Origin: Minwuiaceae bacterium
GTDB taxonomy: Bacteria; Pseudomonadota; Alphaproteobacteria; Minwuiales; Minwuiaceae
Length of the DNA stretch: 64,000 nucleotides
Direction of reading: 5' to 3'
NCBI GenBank assembly: GCA_028278525.1
Contig: JANQEE010000013.1
Location: 248,001 to 312,000 of the forward strand
The notes under the pieces were generated by a model. The model saw only the letters and a program-made list of their open reading frames with translations. It was not told the origin of the DNA and did no database searches. The position numbers and the translations under genes were made by a program. Below, one piece after another: positions 8,172-15,219 of the stretch. The stretch's first letter is position 1; each line of letters begins with the position of its first letter.

Positions 8172-9863
8172 TCACCCGGTAAGCTCCGCCACCAGTCGCG
8201 GCTTCAGCACCTTGCCGTTGGCGTTGCGCGGCAGCGGAACGGTACGCACCTCGATGCGGACCGGCACCTTGTACGGCGCCAGTTTGGCCGCGGCGTGCGC
8301 GACCAGTGCCGCCTCGTCGACCGCCGCGCCCGGCAACGCCTGCACCACCGCCGCGACTTCCTCGCCCAGCACGCGGTGCGGCAAGCCGACCACCGCCGCA
8401 TCCATCACCGCGGCATGGGAATGCAGCGCCGCCTCGACCTCCATGCATTGAACGTTCTGGCCGCCGCGAATCACGATGTCCTTGATCCGGCCGAGCAGGT
8501 AGACGAACCCTTCGTCGTCGACCCGGCCCAGATCGCCGGTCCTGTGCCAGCCGTCGGTAAAAGCCTCCTCGGTTGCCGGCGAATTGTTCCAGTACCCCCC
8601 GACCACATTCGGCCCCCTGATCCAGATCTCCCCGGTCTCGCCCGCGGCCACCGTCTGCCCGGCTTCGTCGACGACCTTCAGGTCGCATACCGCAACCGGC
8701 TGGCCGACGCTGTCCGGCTTCCGGTCGTAGTCTCCGGCCATGTTCAATGTCGTCACCGACGACGTCTCGGTAAGGCCGTAGCCGTTGCCGGGTATTGCCG
8801 CCGGCAGTTTGTCCCGGATACGGGCGAGCAGTTCCGGCGGCGCCGGCGACCCGCCGTAGGCCACGCCTTCGACGCTGGAAAGGTCGCGTGTCCCAAAGCT
8901 CGGCGCTTCCATGACCTGCCAGAGAACCGTCGGCACGCCGCCGAAATGGGTGATCCGTTCGCGCTCGATCAGGGCCAGCGCGTCGTCCGGGTCCCACCCG
9001 TCCATCATCACCAGCTTGATGCCGAAGCAGGCACAGGTGATCAACACGGAGTGGCACCCCGTCGCATTGAACAGCGGTACGGCCAACAGGGACGCCCGCT
9101 GGTTCTGCGGTTCACCCGGCGCCGGCAGGCTTTGGCCGGCGCGCAGCAGGGCACGCGCCTGTCCGTAGGCGCGACTGATCGGCACGGTACAGATATTGCG
9201 ATGGGTGCCGAGCGCGCCTTTCGGCGGCCCCGTCGTGCCCGAAGTATAGAAAATCGTCGCCGGGTCATCCGGCGCAATGTCGACCGCCGGCAGCGTGACC
9301 GCGCCGACGGTTCCCTCGCAGAGATCCTCCATCTGCTCGAACGGCGGCGGCGCCTCGCCGCCAACCGCGATTGCGGTACGCACCGATGTTTCCGGCAGGT
9401 GCGGCGCGATCCTCTCCGCCATTCGGCCGTCGGCGATCAACAGGGCGGCGCCGGAATCGCGCAGCGCATAGGCAAGCTCGGGCCCCGTCCACCAGGTGTT
9501 CAACGGCGTCACGACCGCCCCGACGGCCGCGGCGGCGAAGAACGCAACGGACCAGTCCGGGCGGTTTTCCATGGCGATGGCGACACGCTCGCCTTTGCGG
9601 AGGCCATCGCGATCGATCAATAGCCGGGCGAAGCGCGCAACCGCCGCGTAGTGGGCCGCATGACTGATCCGTCTTGCCCCTTGCACCAGATACGGCGCGT
9701 CGCCGAACGTTCGGCTTCGTTCCAAAACCGCGCGCAGCGTGTCCGGGCCGTTCTTCCACACCCGCAGCCGGACGCCCTGCACCTCGACTTCCGTCATTTC
9801 GAACGCCGCGCCCGGCGCCGTCAGCGCGGCCTGAATTTCCGCGTCGGTCGGCAAATCTCTCAT
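8172..9863 (-). CDS. AMP-dependent acyl-CoA synthetase
   Basis: A 563-residue ANL-superfamily ligase that adenylates a carboxylic acid and transfers it to CoA. The P-loop YTSGTTGPPKG is at about 206-216, GYGLTET at about 359-365, the hinge RTGDLG at about 439 with LLGRIKDIVIRGG after it, and the C-terminal catalytic Lys in NANGKVLKPRL. Full length for a fatty/aromatic acyl-CoA synthetase. The start is ATG 9863; the ribosome site is weak (GCCGGG). It ends 72 bp from the aminotransferase gene on the same strand. The substrate (medium-chain or aryl acid) is not determinable. Confidence 0.9.
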   Translation of the reverse strand: MRDLPTDAEIQAALTAPGAAFEMTEVEVQGVRLRVWKNGPDTLRAVLERSRTFGDAPYLVQGARRISHAAHYAAVARFARLLIDRDGLRKGERVAIAMENRPDWSVAFFAAAAVGAVVTPLNTWWTGPELAYALRDSGAALLIADGRMAERIAPHLPETSVRTAIAVGGEAPPPFEQMEDLCEGTVGAVTLPAVDIAPDDPATIFYTSGTTGPPKGALGTHRNICTVPISRAYGQARALLRAGQSLPAPGEPQNQRASLLAVPLFNATGCHSVLITCACFGIKLVMMDGWDPDDALALIERERITHFGGVPTVLWQVMEAPSFGTRDLSSVEGVAYGGSPAPPELLARIRDKLPAAIPGNGYGLTETSSVTTLNMAGDYDRKPDSVGQPVAVCDLKVVDEAGQTVAAGETGEIWIRGPNVVGGYWNNSPATEEAFTDGWHRTGDLGRVDDEGFVYLLGRIKDIVIRGGQNVQCMEVEAALHSHAAVMDAAVVGLPHRVLGEEVAAVVQALPGAAVDEAALVAHAAAKLAPYKVPVRIEVRTVPLPRNANGKVLKPRLVAELTG

Positions 9864-9955
9864 CCCGGCAATGGCCCCCTATCCAGGACTCCGCTACGGT
9901 TCCGTAAACGATAGACGCTGAAACGGCCTTGATAAAGGCTGGGAGAAGGACACCG

Positions 9956-10600
9956 ATGACAAAGCTTGCCTCCGTTGCCGACCTCACCGATTACGGTCGC
10001 GTGCAACTCTCCGAGCATTTCTTCATGCGCGACATGCTGTACAGCGAGGTCGCCAATTTCCACGGCATGCCGAACATCCCGGAAGATCCCGACGCGGCGG
10101 TCGAGGCCGGCATTCAGCTCTGCACCCGATTACTGGAGCCGCTGCACCGCGCCTTCGGCGGCATCGCGGTACGCAGCGCCTACCGCTCGCCGACCGTGAA
10201 CGGCTTCTGCCACGAGATGCTGCTGAAGGGAGAGCAGGCCTACTATTGCGGCGACAATGATTACAGCGCCGGCCGGCACATCTGGGACCGGCACGACAAG
10301 GCCGGAAAGCTCGGCGCCACCGCCAGCGTGGTCGTCCCCTGGTACCTGCCGCGATTCCGCGAGACCGGCGACCCCAGGCCGCTCGCCTGGTGGATCAAGG
10401 ACCACGTGCCCGACTACGCGGAGCTGATGTTCTTCCCCTGGAACTGCGCCTTCAACATCCGCTGGTACGAGGGCGAGACGGCCAAGCCGATCCTGCTCGA
10501 CGACGGTGCGGAAACCACCACCCTGACGGAAATCGGCATGGCCAATTTCGACGAGGATCACAGCGCCCTATACGGCAACTTCCCATCGGCTAGAAGCTAG
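9956..10600 (+). CDS. Conserved protein of unknown function, weak M15-peptidase-like N-terminus
   Basis: A 214-residue soluble protein. The segment LSEHFFMRDMLYSEVANF, then LLEPLHRAFGGIAVRSAYRS, resembles the N-terminal half of M15A D,D-peptidases (an LSxHF helix and a SGYRS-like strand). The expected SxHxxGxAxD zinc site is not clearly present: a GRHIWD histidine exists, but the second half (MFFPWNCAFNIRWYEG) lacks the usual His. It may therefore be an inactive relative or an unrelated fold. The start is ATG 9956, with GGGAGAAGGA upstream. It is divergent from the acyl-CoA ligase. I do not assign a function. Confidence 0.7.
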   Translation: MTKLASVADLTDYGRVQLSEHFFMRDMLYSEVANFHGMPNIPEDPDAAVEAGIQLCTRLLEPLHRAFGGIAVRSAYRSPTVNGFCHEMLLKGEQAYYCGDNDYSAGRHIWDRHDKAGKLGATASVVVPWYLPRFRETGDPRPLAWWIKDHVPDYAELMFFPWNCAFNIRWYEGETAKPILLDDGAETTTLTEIGMANFDEDHSALYGNFPSARS

Positions 10601-10611
10601 CTACCCCCGCA

Positions 10612-10696
10612 GTCATCGCGAGGCCCGTAGGGCCGCGGCGATCTGGAAAACACGGAGCACGGCCTTTCGAGATTGCTTCGCTCCGCTCGCAATGAC
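10612..10696 (+). repeat. Family A interspersed palindromic repeat, copy 5
   Basis: Almost identical to copy 2 at 1907. It begins 12 bp after the stop of the upstream gene. This is the last copy in the window; none occurs in the remaining 53 kb. Confidence 0.92.
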
Positions 10697-10734
10697 CGCA
10701 ATATTCTGGCCGGGTGACGCAAGCCGCACCATGG

Positions 10735-10757
10735 ACCCTCGGATCAAGTCCGAGGGT
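10735..10757. repeat. Short palindrome ACCCTCGGA-N5-TCCGAGGGT
   Basis: A perfect 9-bp inverted repeat with a 5-base loop (TCAAG). It is related in layout to the palindrome at 10844. Such 'TCAAG/CTTGA-centred' palindromes are commonly scattered in alphaproteobacterial intergenic DNA. Confidence 0.8.
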
Positions 10758-10843
10758 GACGAACTTTGGGGGCTCCGAGGGTAACCGCTTGGGAGTCTGC
10801 GGGTGACGCGTTGGGGAACGTGCCGGATCAACCACCTACCGTC

Positions 10844-10866
10844 ATACTCGGGCTTGACCCGAGTAT
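10844..10866. repeat. Short palindrome ATACTCGGG-N5-CCCGAGTAT
   Basis: A perfect 9-bp inverted repeat with a CTTGA loop, the complement of the loop in the 10735 palindrome. The two are therefore oppositely oriented members of one small repeat family, about 110 bp apart. Confidence 0.8.
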
Positions 10867-10939
10867 CCATGGAACGGCGTCCGAAACCTTGGCAGGTAAC
10901 ACTCGATCCCCGAAGACCGGGTTGATGACGCCGCTTCTC

Positions 10940-12010
10940 TCACGCGATGGCGAACAACGGATTCGTTTCCGGGCACGGCGCTTCGGGGTCCTCATAGGTG
11001 ATTTCTTGCACCTGGTCCATGCCCTGGCGAAGATGGGTCATGATGAAGTCCGCCCGCCGGTAGGGCCCGCCCTGGTCGGGCGTCGGGAAGGCTTCGGACC
11101 AGGCGTTCATCTTCACGGTGATGGCGCAAAGGCCGCCGCCGATCTTGGTCTGGTAATTGATGATCACCTTCTCCATCGCGCGGAATCGCTCCGCGGAGAA
11201 GTCCTTCCACATGTCCTCGGTGTGGATCCGGAACATATCGATGATGCCGTAGATCTGCGTCGCGGTGTTGCGCAGCTTTTTCTCCATCATCGTGCAGGTC
11301 TGGATCAGACCGGTGTTTTCGCTCAACGCCCGGTTCTCGCGGATCTCCGGTAGCGATTCCAGGAACGAGGCGATCTTCGGCATATTGTTGTCCAGACAGT
11401 TCCGGTAGTAGGCGAGCGACATATAGACGTCGCCGTAATCCTCCAGGAACTTCGGCAGGTACTGCACCTCGATGCCGAGTTTTTTGGCCAGGTAAACGAG
11501 GTTCTTGCGCGCCTGCCCGGGCTTGGGGTTGCGGAACGCGCCCAGGATGTCGTCGAAGTTGTTGATATCGTCAAATCCGCCGTCGCCATAGATCGCCTGG
11601 ATCAAGGGCCTGGTGAAATCCTTCATGTATTTGACCAGTTCCCGGCTCTGCTCTTTCGAAAGCCTGAGGTCGGCGAAATTGTTCACGTTTATGCCCAGGT
11701 TCCGCAGTTCGATCCGCAGGCTGTAGACGTCGTAGCTGCTCAGCACGCTCAACTTCTTGATGATCTCGACGTCCTTATCCTGCTCGGGGTCGGCGGAACT
11801 GAAGATCTTGCGCAACTCCGACGGGGCGATCTGGCCGCTGCCGGCCGAGTCGTCGGTGAACAGTTCGACCATGCCCTCCAGGCGCACGTTCTTGACCAGA
11901 CGGGACCGGGTCAGCCCCGGCGTCTTCAGAGGGATGATCGAGAGCGGCAGGATATGCAACGCATCCTTGTCGGCACGATCGCTGTCACGGACCAGGCTCA
12001 TGCCCGACAT
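10940..12010 (-). CDS. Conserved protein of unknown function, helix-rich
   Basis: A 356-residue, highly charged, predominantly helical protein without signal peptide or membrane segment. Recognisable stretches (RKNLVYLAKKLGIEV, YMSLAYYRNCLDNNMP, TCTMMEKKLRNTATQIYGIIDMFR) do not match a family I know. The start could be ATG 12010 or ATG 12001; neither has a clear ribosome site, and the upstream DNA is unusually AT-rich with a small palindrome (12017-12030) directly before the start. It stands alone on its strand. A regulatory or scaffolding role would be guesswork. Confidence 0.7.
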   Translation of the reverse strand: MSGMSLVRDSDRADKDALHILPLSIIPLKTPGLTRSRLVKNVRLEGMVELFTDDSAGSGQIAPSELRKIFSSADPEQDKDVEIIKKLSVLSSYDVYSLRIELRNLGINVNNFADLRLSKEQSRELVKYMKDFTRPLIQAIYGDGGFDDINNFDDILGAFRNPKPGQARKNLVYLAKKLGIEVQYLPKFLEDYGDVYMSLAYYRNCLDNNMPKIASFLESLPEIRENRALSENTGLIQTCTMMEKKLRNTATQIYGIIDMFRIHTEDMWKDFSAERFRAMEKVIINYQTKIGGGLCAITVKMNAWSEAFPTPDQGGPYRRADFIMTHLRQGMDQVQEITYEDPEAPCPETNPLFAIA

Positions 12011-12056
12011 TAATGCTATACTAAAGTATATAATTACTTAAGATAGTACTCTAAAA

Positions 12057-12062
12057 ATTATA
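12057..12062 (-). promoter_or_regulatory. Candidate -10 element in AT-rich upstream region
   Basis: The minus strand reads TATAAT here, inside an AT-rich stretch (about 12010-12120) that contrasts with the GC-rich surroundings. It lies about 47 bp upstream of the start at 12010. No good -35 hexamer is visible at 17 bp, so it is only a tentative promoter for the 10940-12010 gene. Confidence 0.35.
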
Positions 12063-12235
12063 TCTCAACCTGCGATTTGCACTATCTCATTCCGCATATA
12101 AATAGCAGATAAATCGAGCTTTTCTGTACAGCCTGGCCGTGAATCCTCTTAACTTGCCCGCGGCTGTCGGCCGACCGGCATACCAAGCCGGACGGCACCC
12201 GATACGCGTGTACCGCGCGCCGCCCGGGCCCGCCC

Positions 12236-13270
12236 TCAGGCAGTCGGGTCCGGCGCCACCCGCACCAGCAGCTTGCCGAAGTTCCGTCCTTCCAGCAGGC
12301 CCTGAAACGCCGGCACGGCGTTTTCCAGCCCATCGACGATATCTTCCCGGTACTTGATCCGTCCGTCCTTTATCCAGCCCGGCATTTCGTTAATGAAATC
12401 CGGCATCCGCTCCAGGTGGTCGCTCTGGATAAAGCCGCGGATCGCGACCTTCCGGGTCAGCACCTGGCGCATCAGCATCGGCAGCATGTTCGGCCCGGGT
12501 GGCAGTTCCGTGGCGTTGTATTGCGAGATCAGGCCGCAGACCGGAATCCGCGAGAACGGATTGAGCAGCGGCAGCACCGCCTCGAACACCGCGCCGCCGA
12601 CATTCTCGAAGTAAACGTCGATGCCGTTCGGGCAGGCCGCCGCCAACGCTTCGGCCAGGTTGTCGTCGCGGTGGCTGACGCAGGCGTCGAAGCCGAGCTC
12701 CTCGGTGACGTAGGCGCATTTCTCCGGTGCGCCGGCGATGCCGACCGCGCGGCAGCCTTGTAACTTGGCGATCTGCCCGACGACGGCGCCGACCGCGCCG
12801 GACGCCGCGGACACCACCACCGTCTCGCCCGGTTTCGGCCGGCCGTGGTCCAGCAGGCCGACATAGGCAGTGAAGCCCGGCATGCCCAGCACCCCGACCC
12901 CCGTCGAGATCGGCGCTATGCCGGGGTCCAGCTTGCGCACGCCCTTGCCGTCGGACAAAGCGTATTCCTGCCAGCCGTTCCCGGTGACCGCGATATCGCC
13001 GGGCGAAAAACCGCCGATGTTGGATTCGACCACCTCGCTCACCGTTCCGCCGACCATCACCGATCCGATCTGGACCGGCGCGGCATAGGATTTCGCGTCG
13101 CTGATCCGCCCCCGCATATAGGGATCCAGTGAAAGATAGAGCGTCCGGCAAAGCATCTCGCCGTCGCCCGGCGTCGGCATGGCGCCCTCGACCATGTCGA
13201 AGTCGCTTTCCTTCGGTGCGCCGACCGGCCGCGCCGCCAGCACGATCTGGCGGTTGATGGTATTGGTCAC
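12236..13270 (-). CDS. NADPH-dependent MDR-family oxidoreductase (CurA/leukotriene B4 reductase-like)
   Basis: A 344-residue zinc-independent medium-chain reductase that reduces activated C=C bonds. The family signature SLDPYMRGRM-like (LSLDPYMRGRIS) is at about 45-56, the nucleotide-binding loop SAASGAVGAVVGQIAK at about 151-166, and the C-terminal GLENAVPAFQGLLEGRNFGK matches the PTGR/CurA subgroup. The absence of zinc-ligand cysteines fits. The start is ATG 13270, 3 bases from the end of the dioxygenase gene at 13274, so the two are co-transcribed with the reductase downstream. The natural enone substrate is unknown. Confidence 0.88.
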   Translation of the reverse strand: MTNTINRQIVLAARPVGAPKESDFDMVEGAMPTPGDGEMLCRTLYLSLDPYMRGRISDAKSYAAPVQIGSVMVGGTVSEVVESNIGGFSPGDIAVTGNGWQEYALSDGKGVRKLDPGIAPISTGVGVLGMPGFTAYVGLLDHGRPKPGETVVVSAASGAVGAVVGQIAKLQGCRAVGIAGAPEKCAYVTEELGFDACVSHRDDNLAEALAAACPNGIDVYFENVGGAVFEAVLPLLNPFSRIPVCGLISQYNATELPPGPNMLPMLMRQVLTRKVAIRGFIQSDHLERMPDFINEMPGWIKDGRIKYREDIVDGLENAVPAFQGLLEGRNFGKLLVRVAPDPTA

Positions 13271-13273
13271 TGT

Positions 13274-14095
13274 CTATTGCTCCTCATGTCCAACGCTGAA
13301 GTCATTCATTCCCGACCGGTCGATGCCGCGCAACAGCCAAAGCGGCCGGCGGACGAAATCCACCACGCCCGATCGGGCGGCCAGCGTCGCGCCGAGCCCG
13401 CGGTCGAAATGCGAGGTCGCCGGCATGAACCGCAGCACATAGCCGGCCCGGCGCCGGGTGGACCGGTTCGGCCGGGAGCCGTGGATCATATAGACGTCGT
13501 GGAACGACATCTGCCCGGCCTTCAACACCACGTCGCGCGCGCCGCCCTCGTCGAATTCGCCGGCCTCAAGTTCCTGGTTCAACACGATGCCGTCGCGCTC
13601 GGTCACCCGATGCCGCAGCAGCCGGCCCGCCGCATGCGAGCCCGGCACGTACCGCAGGCACCCGTTCTCGGCGTCGCAATCGTCCAAAGCGATCCAGACG
13701 GAGCAGGTGGCCAGCGGCCGGATCGGCCAGTATTCGCCGTCCTGATGCCACGGCACTTCCTTGCCATAACCGGCCGGCTTGCCGAACAGCGTCGTCCCCC
13801 ACAGCACGATATCCGGCCCGATCAACTGCTCCACCATGTCCAGCACCGCCGGCAGCCGCGCGAACTCCAGCCACTCCTCGGCGCCGCCCAGGCCCTGCAC
13901 CCCGCCGCTCCGGATATGCGGGCAGAACATGGAATCGCGGCTCACGTCGGGGTTGGCCGCGATCAACCGATCGAGCGCCGCGCGCATCCGCGCCAGCGTT
14001 TCCTCGGGCAGCCGGTAGTCCGGCACCACCAGCCCCTCGCGCCGATAGGTCGCGACTTCCGCCTCGCTCAACCGCGCACTTTTGTTCGTGCTCAT
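13274..14095 (-). CDS. Phytanoyl-CoA dioxygenase (PhyH) family Fe(II)/2-oxoglutarate oxygenase
   Basis: A 273-residue double-stranded beta-helix oxygenase. Iron ligands are His117 and Asp119 in WHQDGEYW and His205 in MIHGSRPNRS; the 2-oxoglutarate Arg is in RRRAGYVLR shortly after. CLRYVPGSH is typical of the family. I chose ATG 14095 with AGGATTGG upstream; a GTG at 14128 directly abuts the crotonase stop and is an alternative giving 11 more residues. It lies in a run crotonase-PhyH-MDR reductase with short gaps, which looks like an operon for modifying an acyl or isoprenoid substrate. The substrate is unassigned. Confidence 0.88.
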   Translation of the reverse strand: MSTNKSARLSEAEVATYRREGLVVPDYRLPEETLARMRAALDRLIAANPDVSRDSMFCPHIRSGGVQGLGGAEEWLEFARLPAVLDMVEQLIGPDIVLWGTTLFGKPAGYGKEVPWHQDGEYWPIRPLATCSVWIALDDCDAENGCLRYVPGSHAAGRLLRHRVTERDGIVLNQELEAGEFDEGGARDVVLKAGQMSFHDVYMIHGSRPNRSTRRRAGYVLRFMPATSHFDRGLGATLAARSGVVDFVRRPLWLLRGIDRSGMNDFSVGHEEQ

Positions 14096-14128
14096 CGGTC
14101 CAATCCTATCCGAAAGGCCGACGTTCAC

Positions 14129-14986
14129 CTATTTCGGCGCATTCATCGGCTTATTGGCGGTCCAGTCGAAGGTGCCGAGATCCCGCTCCCGCACGGCCTC
14201 CTTCCAGCCGACCGCTTCGGAGCGGTGCTTGAAGTTCATGCCTTCCGGCGAGTGCCGGGTGATGCCGTCGAAGACGGTCGCCAGCATCTGCGTGTTCTGC
14301 AAACCCATCGCGTCCAGCGCCTGGTTGACCACCAGCTTTTGCATCATCAGCTGGTTGACCGGCACGCCCGCGATCCGTTCCGCCAGCGCCTCGACTTCCG
14401 CGTCCAGTTGGTCGTCCGGCACCGCCTTATGGACGAGCCCGATCCGCTCCGCCTCGCGCCCGTCGATCTTGTCGCCGGTGAACAGCATGCGCTTGGCCCG
14501 CTCCGCGCCGACCCGGTAGATCCACATCATCGTCGTCGGGCAACCCCAGACCCGGGCCGGCATGTAGCCGATCTGCGCGGTCTCGCCCATGACGAGCAGG
14601 TCCGAACAAAGCGCGATATCGGACCCGCCCGCGACCGCATAGCCATGCACCTTGGCGATCACCGGCCGATGGCTCCGCCAGAGCGACATGAAATGCTCGG
14701 TATTGCGGCTCATGAAGGCGTAATCCTTCATCGGATCCCACGGCATCTCCTGGACGCCGGCGTTGGTCCCGGCCGCCTGGGCGTAGTAGGTGAGGTCGTA
14801 GCCGGCGCAGAACGCGTCGCCGGCGCCTGAGAGCACGATCACGTGCACGCCGTCGTCAGCATTGGCCCGCGCGACGCAGTCGGAAAGCTCGCCGGGCAAT
14901 TCGTCGTCGATCGCGTTGTAGACCTCCGGCCGGTTCAACGTGATGCGCCCGATGCGTCCGTCTTTCTCGTACAGAACCTTCGCCAT
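14129..14986 (-). CDS. Crotonase/enoyl-CoA hydratase family protein
   Basis: A 285-residue crotonase-fold protein. The CoA-binding oxyanion elements FCAGYDL (about 60) and AVAGGSDIALCSDL (about 115) are present. At the two positions that hold the catalytic glutamates in classical enoyl-CoA hydratase, the first is Asp (GGSDIAL) and the second falls in IGYMPARVWG with no acidic residue. A simple hydratase reaction is therefore doubtful; an isomerase, lyase or hydrolase within the superfamily is more likely. The start is ATG 14986 and the product is full length. It is first in the same-strand run with PhyH and the MDR reductase. Confidence 0.85.
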   Translation of the reverse strand: MAKVLYEKDGRIGRITLNRPEVYNAIDDELPGELSDCVARANADDGVHVIVLSGAGDAFCAGYDLTYYAQAAGTNAGVQEMPWDPMKDYAFMSRNTEHFMSLWRSHRPVIAKVHGYAVAGGSDIALCSDLLVMGETAQIGYMPARVWGCPTTMMWIYRVGAERAKRMLFTGDKIDGREAERIGLVHKAVPDDQLDAEVEALAERIAGVPVNQLMMQKLVVNQALDAMGLQNTQMLATVFDGITRHSPEGMNFKHRSEAVGWKEAVRERDLGTFDWTANKPMNAPK

Positions 14987-15045
14987 GTCGTCCCTCCCGC
15001 CGGTTGCTTTGGAGGAGCCTAGCCGGGCGGCGGGCTATGGCAAGG

Positions 15046-15127
15046 CCAGGCCGGCCCGCGCCCCCGTCCCAACCACCCATACAGGGTACCCTTGGGGTGG
15101 TTGGGACGGGGGCGCGGGCCGGCCTGG
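15046..15127. repeat. Family B GC-rich hairpin repeat, copy 1 (33-bp perfect arms)
   Basis: Arms 15046-15078 and 15095-15127 are perfect reverse complements over 33 bp, separated by 16 bases containing GGGTACC. Each arm carries CCCCGTCCCAACC / GGTTGGGACGGGG. Related elements lie at 29255 and 32546. This copy lies between divergent genes, so it is not a terminator for either. Confidence 0.92.
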
Positions 15128-15219
15128 CTGCACCAAAGGAATCCCCGCCGGGCACGCTTGTTCGGTACGGCCAGCCGGGCCACAATCCCCTCCAACATCA
15201 CATGGAGGGATCGAAAAGT

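Larger units (their letters stand above)
10601..10939. other. Intergenic region at a convergent junction, holding repeats
   Basis: This 339-bp stretch contains no convincing gene. It holds one family A repeat (10612-10696) and two shorter palindromes (10735-10757 and 10844-10866), both of the CTCGG...CCGAG type. Its position between two converging genes suggests a transcription-termination or insulator-like role, which is inference. Confidence 0.7.

Noticed and set aside
13277-14830. A 517-codon + strand open frame
   Set aside because: Antisense to the PhyH and crotonase genes, both with intact catalytic motifs. Composition is that of an antisense shadow.
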